In this document: piece by piece, positions 13,313-20,822 of the stretch
How the letters are laid out: each line of letters opens with the position of its first letter
Position numbering within the stretch: position 1 is the stretch's first letter
Virus record (IMG/VR): IMGVR_UViG_3300007229_000058
Coordinates: 1 to 27,619 of that record
DNA from: a virus
DNA: 27,619 nt
Strand: one strand, 5' to 3'
Program-made: the position numbers and the translations under genes
The notes under the pieces: generated by a model
The model's input: only the letters and a program-made list of their open reading frames with translations
The model's database searches: none
What the model was told of the DNA's origin: nothing

Positions 13313-13899
13313 CGCCGCCCAACAAATGGCTGTTCTTCCCGACTCCGGCGTCGAGCGGTGGGTCTAACTGGTCGGACTACATGAGCGCAAACTCCGGCGT
13401 TGGCTACTGGATTGTTCCAGACGGCCATGCGGCTACCTCTCGCTTGATTGGACCGACCGGCGGGGACTCGTCAACGAATTGGAGCGAAATTCGGTTCTCT
13501 AGTGTCGCCGGTCATGGAACGACCGAGGACGGAATCACGATGTCCGGCGTAAATGGTCAATGGAAAAAAGGGTTGCAAGGCGGCCACGTTCAGTACTCGA
13601 ACGCCTACGACTACGTTGCAATTGGCTGGCAATCGGCAGGCAGTTCAGGCTACGGTCAGGCGCATTCTGCTGGTTGGATTGTCGCAGGAAGAGAAGCGAC
13701 TGCGGGTAATGTACAAGGCGCGAGGCAGTCTTATATTCCGATCGAAGGAACTGACGGTCTCACGGATTCGACTTGGGCGGGAGGCGGCCCGTGGTGGAAC
13801 GCGAGCGGCTACAACGATCACATTGTTTTCTTCATGTCTGATTACACCAGCGGCGATCTCGCAGGCTGGACAACTTGGGACGGATCAACCACACCATGA
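13309..13899 (+). CDS. Candidate receptor-binding or fibre-tip protein (196 aa)
   Basis: It starts by ATGA overlap with the fibre gene (ATG 13309). The sequence is rich in Gly, Ser, Trp and Tyr with short beta segments (NKWLFFPTPASSGGSNWSDY, YDYVAIGWQSAGSSGYGQ, DHIVFFMSDYTSGDLAGW). It has no helix-forming stretches, no signal peptide and no catalytic motif. Such aromatic, Gly-rich proteins directly after a fibre often form the receptor-binding tip. No family is recognised, so the role is inferred from position and composition. Confidence 0.5.
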   Translation: MTPPNKWLFFPTPASSGGSNWSDYMSANSGVGYWIVPDGHAATSRLIGPTGGDSSTNWSEIRFSSVAGHGTTEDGITMSGVNGQWKKGLQGGHVQYSNAYDYVAIGWQSAGSSGYGQAHSAGWIVAGREATAGNVQGARQSYIPIEGTDGLTDSTWAGGGPWWNASGYNDHIVFFMSDYTSGDLAGWTTWDGSTTP

Positions 13900-14126
13900 A
13901 CACGATTCAACATTACGCCGCTCTCCTCGCAAACGTGAACGCCATGCAGTCGAGGCTCAACGCGCTCGGTTACGACTTCAAGGAGACCGCACCGATCACG
14001 ACGCTCGACGAGCAACTGATCGACGCACTCGTCGCAACGGCAACACAGATGCTCACCGATGCCGCCGCTCTGAAGTTGGTCGCTTACGATCCGACGCCGC
14101 CAGAAGAAGATCCGGAAGCACCGTGA
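13896..14126 (+). CDS. Small helical protein of the fibre module (76 aa)
   Basis: ATG 13896 overlaps the previous stop (ATGA). The protein is mostly helical (MNTIQHYAALLANVNAMQSRLNALG and TLDEQLIDALVATATQMLTDAAALK) with a Pro/Glu-rich end. It could be a fibre-assembly chaperone, which are often small helical proteins encoded after fibres, but no homology is recognised. A 34-base gap containing a 6-bp inverted repeat (GATCGC 14125-14130, GCGATC 14146-14151) follows before the terminase. Confidence 0.5.
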   Translation: MNTIQHYAALLANVNAMQSRLNALGYDFKETAPITTLDEQLIDALVATATQMLTDAAALKLVAYDPTPPEEDPEAP

Positions 14127-14160
14127 TCGCGGCACGGTAGGCTTTGCGATCTGACCAAAG

Positions 14161-15345
14161 ATGAAGATACAAGTTGCACCAATCGAGGAGGCTCTGCACG
14201 TCGGGCAACTCCAGGTGCTGCGCGAATCCGCCAGGTTCAACGTCCTCGAATGCGGTCGGCGATTCGGCAAGACGCACATGGGTATCCAGCTCGCTATCGA
14301 AAAGGTATTCGACGGCGCTGAGGTTGGTTGGTTCGCGCCGACCTATCGATACCTTGCTGATCCTTGGCGAGAGATCGAGCGAATCCTTCAGCCAATGATC
14401 AGCCGCATCGACCGAAACGAGAAACGGATCGAAGTCCACTCAGGTGGCACGATGGACTTCTGGAGCCTTGACTCGGTTGATTCTGGCCGGGGCCGCCGAT
14501 ACGACCGGGTCATCATCGACGAAGCTGGAATCATCAAGGATCTTGGACCGGCCTGGCAAGAGACGCTTCGGGCCACCCTTGCCGATCGCCAAGGTGACGC
14601 TTGGTTCTTGGGAACCCCAAAGGGAAGATCATTCTTTCATCGATGCTTTGAACGCGGCCAGATCGGAGACGAAGGCTGGCGATCTTGGCGGCTGCCGACC
14701 ACATCGAACCCAACAATCCCCAAGCATGAGATCGAGGCCGCCCGGCGTGAACTTCCTCAGCACATCTTTGACCAGGAGTTCCTTGGCATTCCTGCCGACG
14801 ATGGTGGCAACCCGTTCGGACTTGACTCGATCGCAGCCTGTACCATTCCGCTCTCAACCGATCCGCCCAAGGCTATTGGAATCGACTTGGCGAAAAGTGT
14901 TGACTGGACCGTGGTCTGTGGCGTTGATGCTGACGGAAGGGTCTGTATGCTCGAGCGTTGGCAGTCTCCTTGGAAGGAAACGGAGGACCGGATCGCTAGG
15001 TTGATCGGAGAGCAGCCGGTGCTTATTGATTCGACCGGAGTGGGCGACCCGATCGTCGAGGGGCTTCAGCGAAAAGCCCCAAGGATTGAAGGATTCAAGT
15101 TTTCCCAGACATCGAAGCAGCAGCTCATGGAGGGCTTGGCGTCCTCTTTTCAGACCCGAAGGGTCGGAATTCCAGAGGGTTGGCTTCGAACAGAGTGTGA
15201 GACTTTCGAGTTTGAATATACACGGACAGGGGTTCGATACGAGGCTCCTTCTGGAATGCACGATGATGGTGTCTGTGCCTTGGCCCTTGCCATTCGATGC
15301 CTTGAGACGCTCGCCCAGAACCAGTTCGACTTTCGGATCATTTGA
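14161..15345 (+). CDS. terL: Terminase large subunit (TerL)
   Basis: This is the packaging motor: an ATPase that drives DNA into the prohead plus a nuclease that cuts the concatemer. The ATPase domain has Walker A GRRFGKT (32-38), Walker B with catalytic Glu in DRVIIDEAG (115-123) and motif III GTPKG (151-155). The RNase-H-like nuclease has its acidic residues in GIDLAKSVDW (D242), VLIDSTGVGDP (D290) and HDDGVCALALA (D368/D369). At 394 residues it is short but has both domains. ATG 14161 has only a weak upstream site. Its stop overlaps a TTG that may start the portal (TTGA). Confidence 0.93.
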   Translation: MKIQVAPIEEALHVGQLQVLRESARFNVLECGRRFGKTHMGIQLAIEKVFDGAEVGWFAPTYRYLADPWREIERILQPMISRIDRNEKRIEVHSGGTMDFWSLDSVDSGRGRRYDRVIIDEAGIIKDLGPAWQETLRATLADRQGDAWFLGTPKGRSFFHRCFERGQIGDEGWRSWRLPTTSNPTIPKHEIEAARRELPQHIFDQEFLGIPADDGGNPFGLDSIAACTIPLSTDPPKAIGIDLAKSVDWTVVCGVDADGRVCMLERWQSPWKETEDRIARLIGEQPVLIDSTGVGDPIVEGLQRKAPRIEGFKFSQTSKQQLMEGLASSFQTRRVGIPEGWLRTECETFEFEYTRTGVRYEAPSGMHDDGVCALALAIRCLETLAQNQFDFRII

Positions 15346-15347
15346 CT

Positions 15348-18300
15348 ATGCCAATCGGTGACCTCTTCGGACTTATCCAGCAGAAGAAGCAGACTTCAAC
15401 GGACAAGTACCTTGCTTCTAGTGTCAACATCGTCTCAACGGGCGAGAAGGGGCAACTCCGACCACCGTTCAGCCAGCAACGCGGAATCAATTCATTCCAT
15501 TCGTGGATCTACGCAGCGGCCCAAATCAACGCGAACGCTGTGGCCTCGGTCCCGATTCGGCTCTACAAGCAAGCGGACAGCAACACAAGGCAGAAGGGTC
15601 GCCCAGTCTCGAGGCGAACCAAGTCCTACCTGATGGGAGACGGGCCTGGCGACCAGAGGCCGTCGATGTCAGTGCTTCGCAAGGCTGCGGAACTGGGGGA
15701 CGATGTCGAAGAGGTCACGGGGTCCAACCCTGTCATCGACCTGCTTCAGAACGCGAACCCATTCCTGAACGGTTTCGATCTTGCGGTTCTTCGTGTGCTG
15801 TACGGAGAACTGACTGGCAACTCATATCTGCATCCAATCATTGACCCGGAAACGGATCAGCCCAGCGAACTCTGGCCGCTCGCTCCTCAGTACGTCGAAG
15901 TGATCCCTTGTGAAGACAACTTCATCGAGGGGTATGTCTACGGCATCGACGCGCAACGCAAGCAAGTCTTCGAGCCTGATGAAGTCATCCACTTCCGGCG
16001 ACCTAATCCCGGAAATTATTACTACGGGATGGGCAAGGTTGAAGCAGCCTTCGGTGCGGTACTTTCCAACGACGCCGTTCATCAGATGGACCTTTCAACC
16101 TTTGCCAACTCGGCCCGACCTGACTACGCGGTGGTCGTGAAGGGGACGCCTACCGGGGACCAGCTCGATCGATTCCAGCAGCAAGTTGAGGAACGTCTGA
16201 AGGGAACTAGGAAAGACGGGAACTTCATCGCGGTTTCTGGTGATGTCCAGTTCACTCCGTTGAACTTCCCACCCAAGGATGTCGCTGGCCGCGAGGAGAT
16301 CGTGGAAGAAATTGCTGCGATCTTTGGCGTTCCTGTCACGATGATGAAGGCAAATGATCCGAACTTGGCAAGTGCCAAATCGGGCTTCAGTCAGTGGAGA
16401 GAGGGAACGGTCCTTCCGCTTTGCCGCATGGATGAACAGGAGCTAAATCAGTCTCTTCTTCCCATGTTCGGCTTGGAAGATGACTATTTCCTTGCCTACG
16501 ACAACCCGGTCCCGAAAGACGAAGCCTTCGATCTTCAGGCAAGACAGTCGGCAGTCGCGGGTGGTTGGCAAACGCCGAACGAAGCACGGATGGAAGAGGG
16601 CCGGGACGCAATCGAAGACCCGATGGCCGACTCCCTGCTGTATTCCGGGCAACCGCTGGGCGGCCCGCAGATGCCTGGCGGTGGCGGGATCATGCCGCCG
16701 ATGGGCCAGGCGATGCCAGGCCAGCCAGGCGTGCCAGGCGTGCCAGGCCAGCCAGGCGAGCCAGGCGAGGCCCAGGCGGAGCCAGGTGACGGCCAGGCGA
16801 TGCCAGGCCAGCCAGGCCAGCCAGGCCAGGGACCGGGCCAGGGAGGCCAGGCCGCACTGAATGGCGCTCAGATCTCGAGCGTGATCACAATCCTGGACGG
16901 TGTAGCGTCCGGGACTATTGCCAAGGAGGGCGCGGTCGAGCTGATCATGGCGACCGGCGTGACCAAGGAAAGCGCGCAGAGGATGGTCTCCACGCAGGCG
17001 ACAGCAAAGCCAGAAGCACAGGCAGAGGCCGAGCTTGACGCGAACATCGGACCAACCACCCCGGAAGAAAAGTCAAAGATTGATCTGGCGACCGTTGCTG
17101 ATGTTGGCTTCTTGCTCAAGCAGGGGATCATTTCACGCCATGTAGCGGTCAAGGCTTTTCAAGCGGCGGGCATGACAAGAAAGCGAGCCGAGCGAGTTTC
17201 AAAATCTGAAGCGACAAAGGCAAACGTCTTGAGATCCGATGACGATATCTATGACACCTGTGATGAGGCGAAAAGAATTGCCGAGGGGATTGGGTGTCAA
17301 GGATGCCATGAGCATGACGTTGGAGGGACAACCAAATGGATGCCATGCAGCAGCATGGAGGAGTATGAAAAAGTGGCGACAGTTCTTGAATCCGTGGAGA
17401 AGGGTGGTGGAGTCTCGGGCTTAATCCCAAAACTCCTAGGCGCTCGAATGAGCGCCGCTGCACGGACGGCTCTTGGGAACAATATCCTTGAGAAGGCTGA
17501 TGACTGTGGCACAGGTTCGGGCGGCTTCAAGCCTGGCAACGATTGTGCCGAGGGGCATGGCAGGCCAGAGGGCAGCAAGGACATACCGAAGCAAGGGTGG
17601 GAAGTAAGCAGCGAAGAGTTTGCCCAAGGGCTTGACCCCGAAGATGCTCGAGGTTTCCCTGTCGCAGAGGAAACAGTGTCAGGTCTCAAGGTACGCGATG
17701 AGGTTCCGAACATGGAATCAATACAAGCAACCTATGAAGACCCCGTCATCTTGGATGGTGTCCGCGAAGTTTTCATACCGAACGCAAAAGAGTCGTCAGA
17801 GAAGGATGGACTCGCTCAAGCAATCCAAGAGTCTGGCGAAATCAACCCGCTGATCGTTGGGGTTGATTCGACCGGCGTGTCCATCATTGAAGGCAGCCAC
17901 CGAATTGATTCTCTGCGGCAACTCGGCGTAGAGTCGTTCCCCGCTGTCGTTGCCGTGGACGGTTCAGCACATGAAGAGATAGTCCGTCAAGCCGTCAAGG
18001 ATGGCAAGGAGGTTCCCTCCGCTGTTCTTGATGAGTATGGCATATCGAAAACGAATCAAACTGATACCCCTGAGTTCAAAGATTGGTTTGGTGAGTCTAA
18101 GGTTGCGAACTGGGACGGCACGCCGAAGGTTCAGTATCACGGAACGCAAGCGGGCGAAGACTTCAGTGCATTCCGCGCACCGAAGGACAGCGACCCCGTA
18201 AGCAGCGCTCTGTTCGTTGCTCCAAGGACATGGATCGCGGAACAGTACGCTGGAGGCGAAGAAGGCACAGATAAATTCCCAAAGAACGCAAGACTGATCC

Positions 18301-20822
18301 CGGTCTACGCGAGCATCCAAAAGCCCTACATGGTGGGCGGTATTGATCAAGGCATAACAATCGGCGAACTCCGCGCCGAGGGATATGACGGAATCGTCGA
18401 TGCGGCTGGTGGGTATTGGGCCGCGTTTGATCCCAGTCAGCTCAAGTCATCGATTGGGAACGATGGATCTTTTGACGCTGACAATCCCGATCTGACCAAG
18501 TCAGCCAAAGATTGCGGCACGGGCGCGGGAGGTTTCAAGCCTGGCAACGACTGTGCTGAAGGTCACGGGCGACCTCCAAAGCCCGAAAACATTGACGAGC
18601 TAAAGGATTCCCTCAGAGACAAGTATCCACTTGAAAAGCTCTCGCTATACGAGAGAGGCGATCATATTGAGCTGATGAACATTGAAGTCGAAGACGACGC
18701 CCAAGGGCAAGGCGTCGGCACTGACGCAATGGATGAAATCAAGGACTACGCACAGGATGCAGGAAAGCCCATAGTTCTGACTGCAGAGGCAAGTTCTGGA
18801 AGCAGGGAGGACTTGAACAGGTTCTATGAATCTCTCGGTTTTGAATCCGTCGAGAGCGGAGGGAGTCGAGACTATTCACTCCCCGCTCATACGCACATCT
18901 GGAAACCAGAAGAAAGCAAGGACAAGCCGAAGACCGAGACGCCTGAGTTCAAGGAGTGGATCGGCGAATCAGTAGAACAAGACGACGGCAAGCCTCGAGT
19001 TCTGTATCACGGAACGGCGGGCGTGTTTGACAAGTTCTCTGAAGGTGTCACATGGGTCTCGGAGGAAGAAGACCACGCCCAACTATATGCAGACGCCGCC
19101 GAATCGATGAGTGGGAACCAGGGTGGTGTAATTCCCCTCTATGTACGAGCAGAGCGACCTGTCAAGGTTTCGGATCGACCGAAGAGCGTGAAGTTGGACA
19201 CGCTTGCCAACGAATTGCTGGCATCGGCTCGCAAGGACAAGAACACTTTCGACATCAAGGAAGCAAAAGAAAGCCTCGACAGGTTCCGAAGAGGATGGGA
19301 GTCGTCTGGTTCCGACACAAAGCAGGAAAGACCGAGACATGAATGGTGGTTTGACGAGGGCCGAGCCAACGCTAATGAGAAGAACTTTGCTTCTCTGGTG
19401 CAGTCTTTGGGCTACGACTCGGTCGAATACTACGAGACAGTTGGCGGCTATCGCGGGATGCCTGAGCGAAAGATTCGCACTGTTGGCGTCTTTGATTCCA
19501 ATCAGCTCAAGTCTTCCTCTGACAACGATGGCAACTTTAGCCGCGAAAGCGGGGATATCACCAAGTCAGCCGACAACTGCGGAACAGGAGCCGGCGGTTT
19601 CCAACCCGGAAACGATTGCGCAGAGGGTCACGGAGAGCAATCTGCGGACGGCGTCAACCAAGAGAAGAAGGACGAAGACCTTTCGATCGATGACCGGCTT
19701 GATGCCCACCTACGCAACTCTGGAAACATCGCAAACTTCGCGGAGCGTTTGGCGAACGGGGAACTCAATGCTGACGATTTCTATGACCTGAACGGATATC
19801 TCAGCGAACAGATGCACGCCGCATATGACGCCGGCGACAACGACGAGGGTGGCGATTGGGAGCAACACCAGAACGACCTCGCTGATGAGATGTTCACTCG
19901 CGGCCTTCTTGATGACAACTTTGAGCCGGTCAACATACCCAGCAAGTCCGAACCTTGGCCTGAAAAGAGGCGAGACGTTCCAGACTTTACGAAGGTTCCG
20001 GAGGCGGTCGAGAACAGGACTCTGCACCTCAAGCACCTTGCGTCTCATGACGTAGTCATTCGAGACGATGCAGGAGAGCCTGAGACTGTCGTGTCGATGA
20101 CCGACCACATCCGTGAGACAATGAACCCAAAGCTACACCTGCAAGGGGAGTCGCCGACGATCCACATCGATAGCCAGGATCTTCGGGATGCCTTGTTTGA
20201 TGGTGGGTTTTTCCCGTTCGGACATCCCGATGTTCCGCGAAGCACTAACGCGAACACTTCGAATCGAGAGAGTATTGAATGGGCGATGGGTCTCGGACCG
20301 GCGGCTGGTACTGAGCAAGGTTCGCCCTGGCACGATCGACCTGTCTATGGGGCGTTCACAGATTCTTCTTGGGAAGATTTCAGCCGTGGGCATGGCGGAG
20401 CTGGAGAATTCGGCAATGTCGAGGTGGTCCTAAAGGACTCAGTTCTGGAACGAGCCACTGTCACTTTTGGTGACTCTGGGAGGGTTCACGAAGATGCGGA
20501 AAACTTTTCTAGCAGCAGAGAAAGCTATCCGTCACCCGTCTCCTATCAGCGCATCATGAATGAGACCGCATCCGAAGATGAGCTTGTCGCGGCCCACGGG
20601 AAGGGCTGGGTCAGAGACATGAAAGAAAACGGGCGAATACAAGATTCTTGGACCGAGTTCCAGGTGTGGGGCGGCGTGACTGTGAACGACATCGAAAGCG
20701 TGCGAGTGTCTCCTGCTGCCATTGAAGAGGATCGAAAGACAGGCGGCAGGCTTTCGCAAATGCTGACCGAGGCAGGCATTGAAATTGAAGTGGCAGAGGG
20801 CGACTGGAAGGGTGAATATTGA
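15348..20822 (+). CDS. HK97-type portal protein fused to an effector polyprotein (1,824 aa)
   Basis: Residues 1-435 are an HK97-type portal (INSFHSWIYAAAQINANAVASVP; later IVEEIAAIFGVPVTMM). The same frame continues, without a stop, through a collagen-like linker (about 440-505), a helical part, a Cys-rich segment with CQGC (about 650), a ParB-like domain (GSHR 849-852), an ART-PolyVal-type ADP-ribosyltransferase (TPEFKDWFGES, YHGT 930-933), a GNAT acetyltransferase (GQGVGT about 1120, LNRFYESLGF about 1156), a second ART-PolyVal-type domain (YHGT 1220-1223) and a C-terminal DUF3626-like domain (RPVYGAF about 1665, VLERATVTFGDS about 1700). A Cys/Cys/His module recurs at 716, 1052 and 1407. 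Portals are normally 400-600 aa. Start TTG 15342 (TTGA overlap) or ATG 15348. Confidence 0.85.
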   Translation: MPIGDLFGLIQQKKQTSTDKYLASSVNIVSTGEKGQLRPPFSQQRGINSFHSWIYAAAQINANAVASVPIRLYKQADSNTRQKGRPVSRRTKSYLMGDGPGDQRPSMSVLRKAAELGDDVEEVTGSNPVIDLLQNANPFLNGFDLAVLRVLYGELTGNSYLHPIIDPETDQPSELWPLAPQYVEVIPCEDNFIEGYVYGIDAQRKQVFEPDEVIHFRRPNPGNYYYGMGKVEAAFGAVLSNDAVHQMDLSTFANSARPDYAVVVKGTPTGDQLDRFQQQVEERLKGTRKDGNFIAVSGDVQFTPLNFPPKDVAGREEIVEEIAAIFGVPVTMMKANDPNLASAKSGFSQWREGTVLPLCRMDEQELNQSLLPMFGLEDDYFLAYDNPVPKDEAFDLQARQSAVAGGWQTPNEARMEEGRDAIEDPMADSLLYSGQPLGGPQMPGGGGIMPPMGQAMPGQPGVPGVPGQPGEPGEAQAEPGDGQAMPGQPGQPGQGPGQGGQAALNGAQISSVITILDGVASGTIAKEGAVELIMATGVTKESAQRMVSTQATAKPEAQAEAELDANIGPTTPEEKSKIDLATVADVGFLLKQGIISRHVAVKAFQAAGMTRKRAERVSKSEATKANVLRSDDDIYDTCDEAKRIAEGIGCQGCHEHDVGGTTKWMPCSSMEEYEKVATVLESVEKGGGVSGLIPKLLGARMSAAARTALGNNILEKADDCGTGSGGFKPGNDCAEGHGRPEGSKDIPKQGWEVSSEEFAQGLDPEDARGFPVAEETVSGLKVRDEVPNMESIQATYEDPVILDGVREVFIPNAKESSEKDGLAQAIQESGEINPLIVGVDSTGVSIIEGSHRIDSLRQLGVESFPAVVAVDGSAHEEIVRQAVKDGKEVPSAVLDEYGISKTNQTDTPEFKDWFGESKVANWDGTPKVQYHGTQAGEDFSAFRAPKDSDPVSSALFVAPRTWIAEQYAGGEEGTDKFPKNARLIPVYASIQKPYMVGGIDQGITIGELRAEGYDGIVDAAGGYWAAFDPSQLKSSIGNDGSFDADNPDLTKSAKDCGTGAGGFKPGNDCAEGHGRPPKPENIDELKDSLRDKYPLEKLSLYERGDHIELMNIEVEDDAQGQGVGTDAMDEIKDYAQDAGKPIVLTAEASSGSREDLNRFYESLGFESVESGGSRDYSLPAHTHIWKPEESKDKPKTETPEFKEWIGESVEQDDGKPRVLYHGTAGVFDKFSEGVTWVSEEEDHAQLYADAAESMSGNQGGVIPLYVRAERPVKVSDRPKSVKLDTLANELLASARKDKNTFDIKEAKESLDRFRRGWESSGSDTKQERPRHEWWFDEGRANANEKNFASLVQSLGYDSVEYYETVGGYRGMPERKIRTVGVFDSNQLKSSSDNDGNFSRESGDITKSADNCGTGAGGFQPGNDCAEGHGEQSADGVNQEKKDEDLSIDDRLDAHLRNSGNIANFAERLANGELNADDFYDLNGYLSEQMHAAYDAGDNDEGGDWEQHQNDLADEMFTRGLLDDNFEPVNIPSKSEPWPEKRRDVPDFTKVPEAVENRTLHLKHLASHDVVIRDDAGEPETVVSMTDHIRETMNPKLHLQGESPTIHIDSQDLRDALFDGGFFPFGHPDVPRSTNANTSNRESIEWAMGLGPAAGTEQGSPWHDRPVYGAFTDSSWEDFSRGHGGAGEFGNVEVVLKDSVLERATVTFGDSGRVHEDAENFSSSRESYPSPVSYQRIMNETASEDELVAAHGKGWVRDMKENGRIQDSWTEFQVWGGVTVNDIESVRVSPAAIEEDRKTGGRLSQMLTEAGIEIEVAEGDWKGEY
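16705..16855 (+). repeat. Collagen-like P-G-Q-P-G tandem repeat in the portal gene
   Basis: About 150 bases of imperfect 9-base repeats (type GCCAGGCCA / GCCAGGCGA) encode PGQPGVPGVPGQPGEPG and related triplets. The tract joins the portal core to the downstream domains. Its strongly repetitive DNA is prone to slippage, so the linker length may differ between isolates. Confidence 0.85.
17493..17567 (+). repeat. Cys/Cys/His module, copy 1
   Basis: It encodes a 25-residue segment with core CGTGSGGF, GNDC and EGHG. The first Cys is at 17505, the second at 17544 and the His at 17556. It precedes the ParB-like and first ART-type domains. Confidence 0.85.
18501..18575 (+). repeat. Cys/Cys/His module, copy 2
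   Basis: Same core (CGTGAGGF, GNDC, EGHG) 1,008 bases after copy 1, placed between the first ART-type domain and the GNAT domain. It is preceded by the DLTKS end of the ART-type unit. Confidence 0.85.
19566..19637 (+). repeat. Cys/Cys/His module, copy 3
   Basis: Same core (CGTGAGGF, GNDC, EGHG) 1,065 bases after copy 2, placed between the second ART-type domain (ending DITKS) and the C-terminal DUF3626-like part. Confidence 0.85.

Noticed and set aside
16705-16855. CRISPR-like direct repeats
   Set aside because: The 9-base units run without unique spacers and encode a P-G-x linker in the portal frame.
16480-16860. Alternative + strand frame over the collagen-like tract
   Set aside because: The repeat DNA is open in several frames; the alternative reads as repeated CQASQA-type units with no start site, while the portal frame is continuous and meaningful.
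19204-19791. Alternative + strand frame of 195 codons inside the portal fusion
   Set aside because: Codon pattern and Ser/Thr-rich translation look like a shadow of the ART-type domain, and no known motif or ribosome-binding site is present.
15348-20822. Portal fusion as a sequencing or assembly artefact
   Set aside because: The frame stays open for 5.5 kb across several distinct domains with typical codon use, and the following gene shares the same module. An artefact would need to remove a stop without breaking either side. It should still be confirmed with reads.
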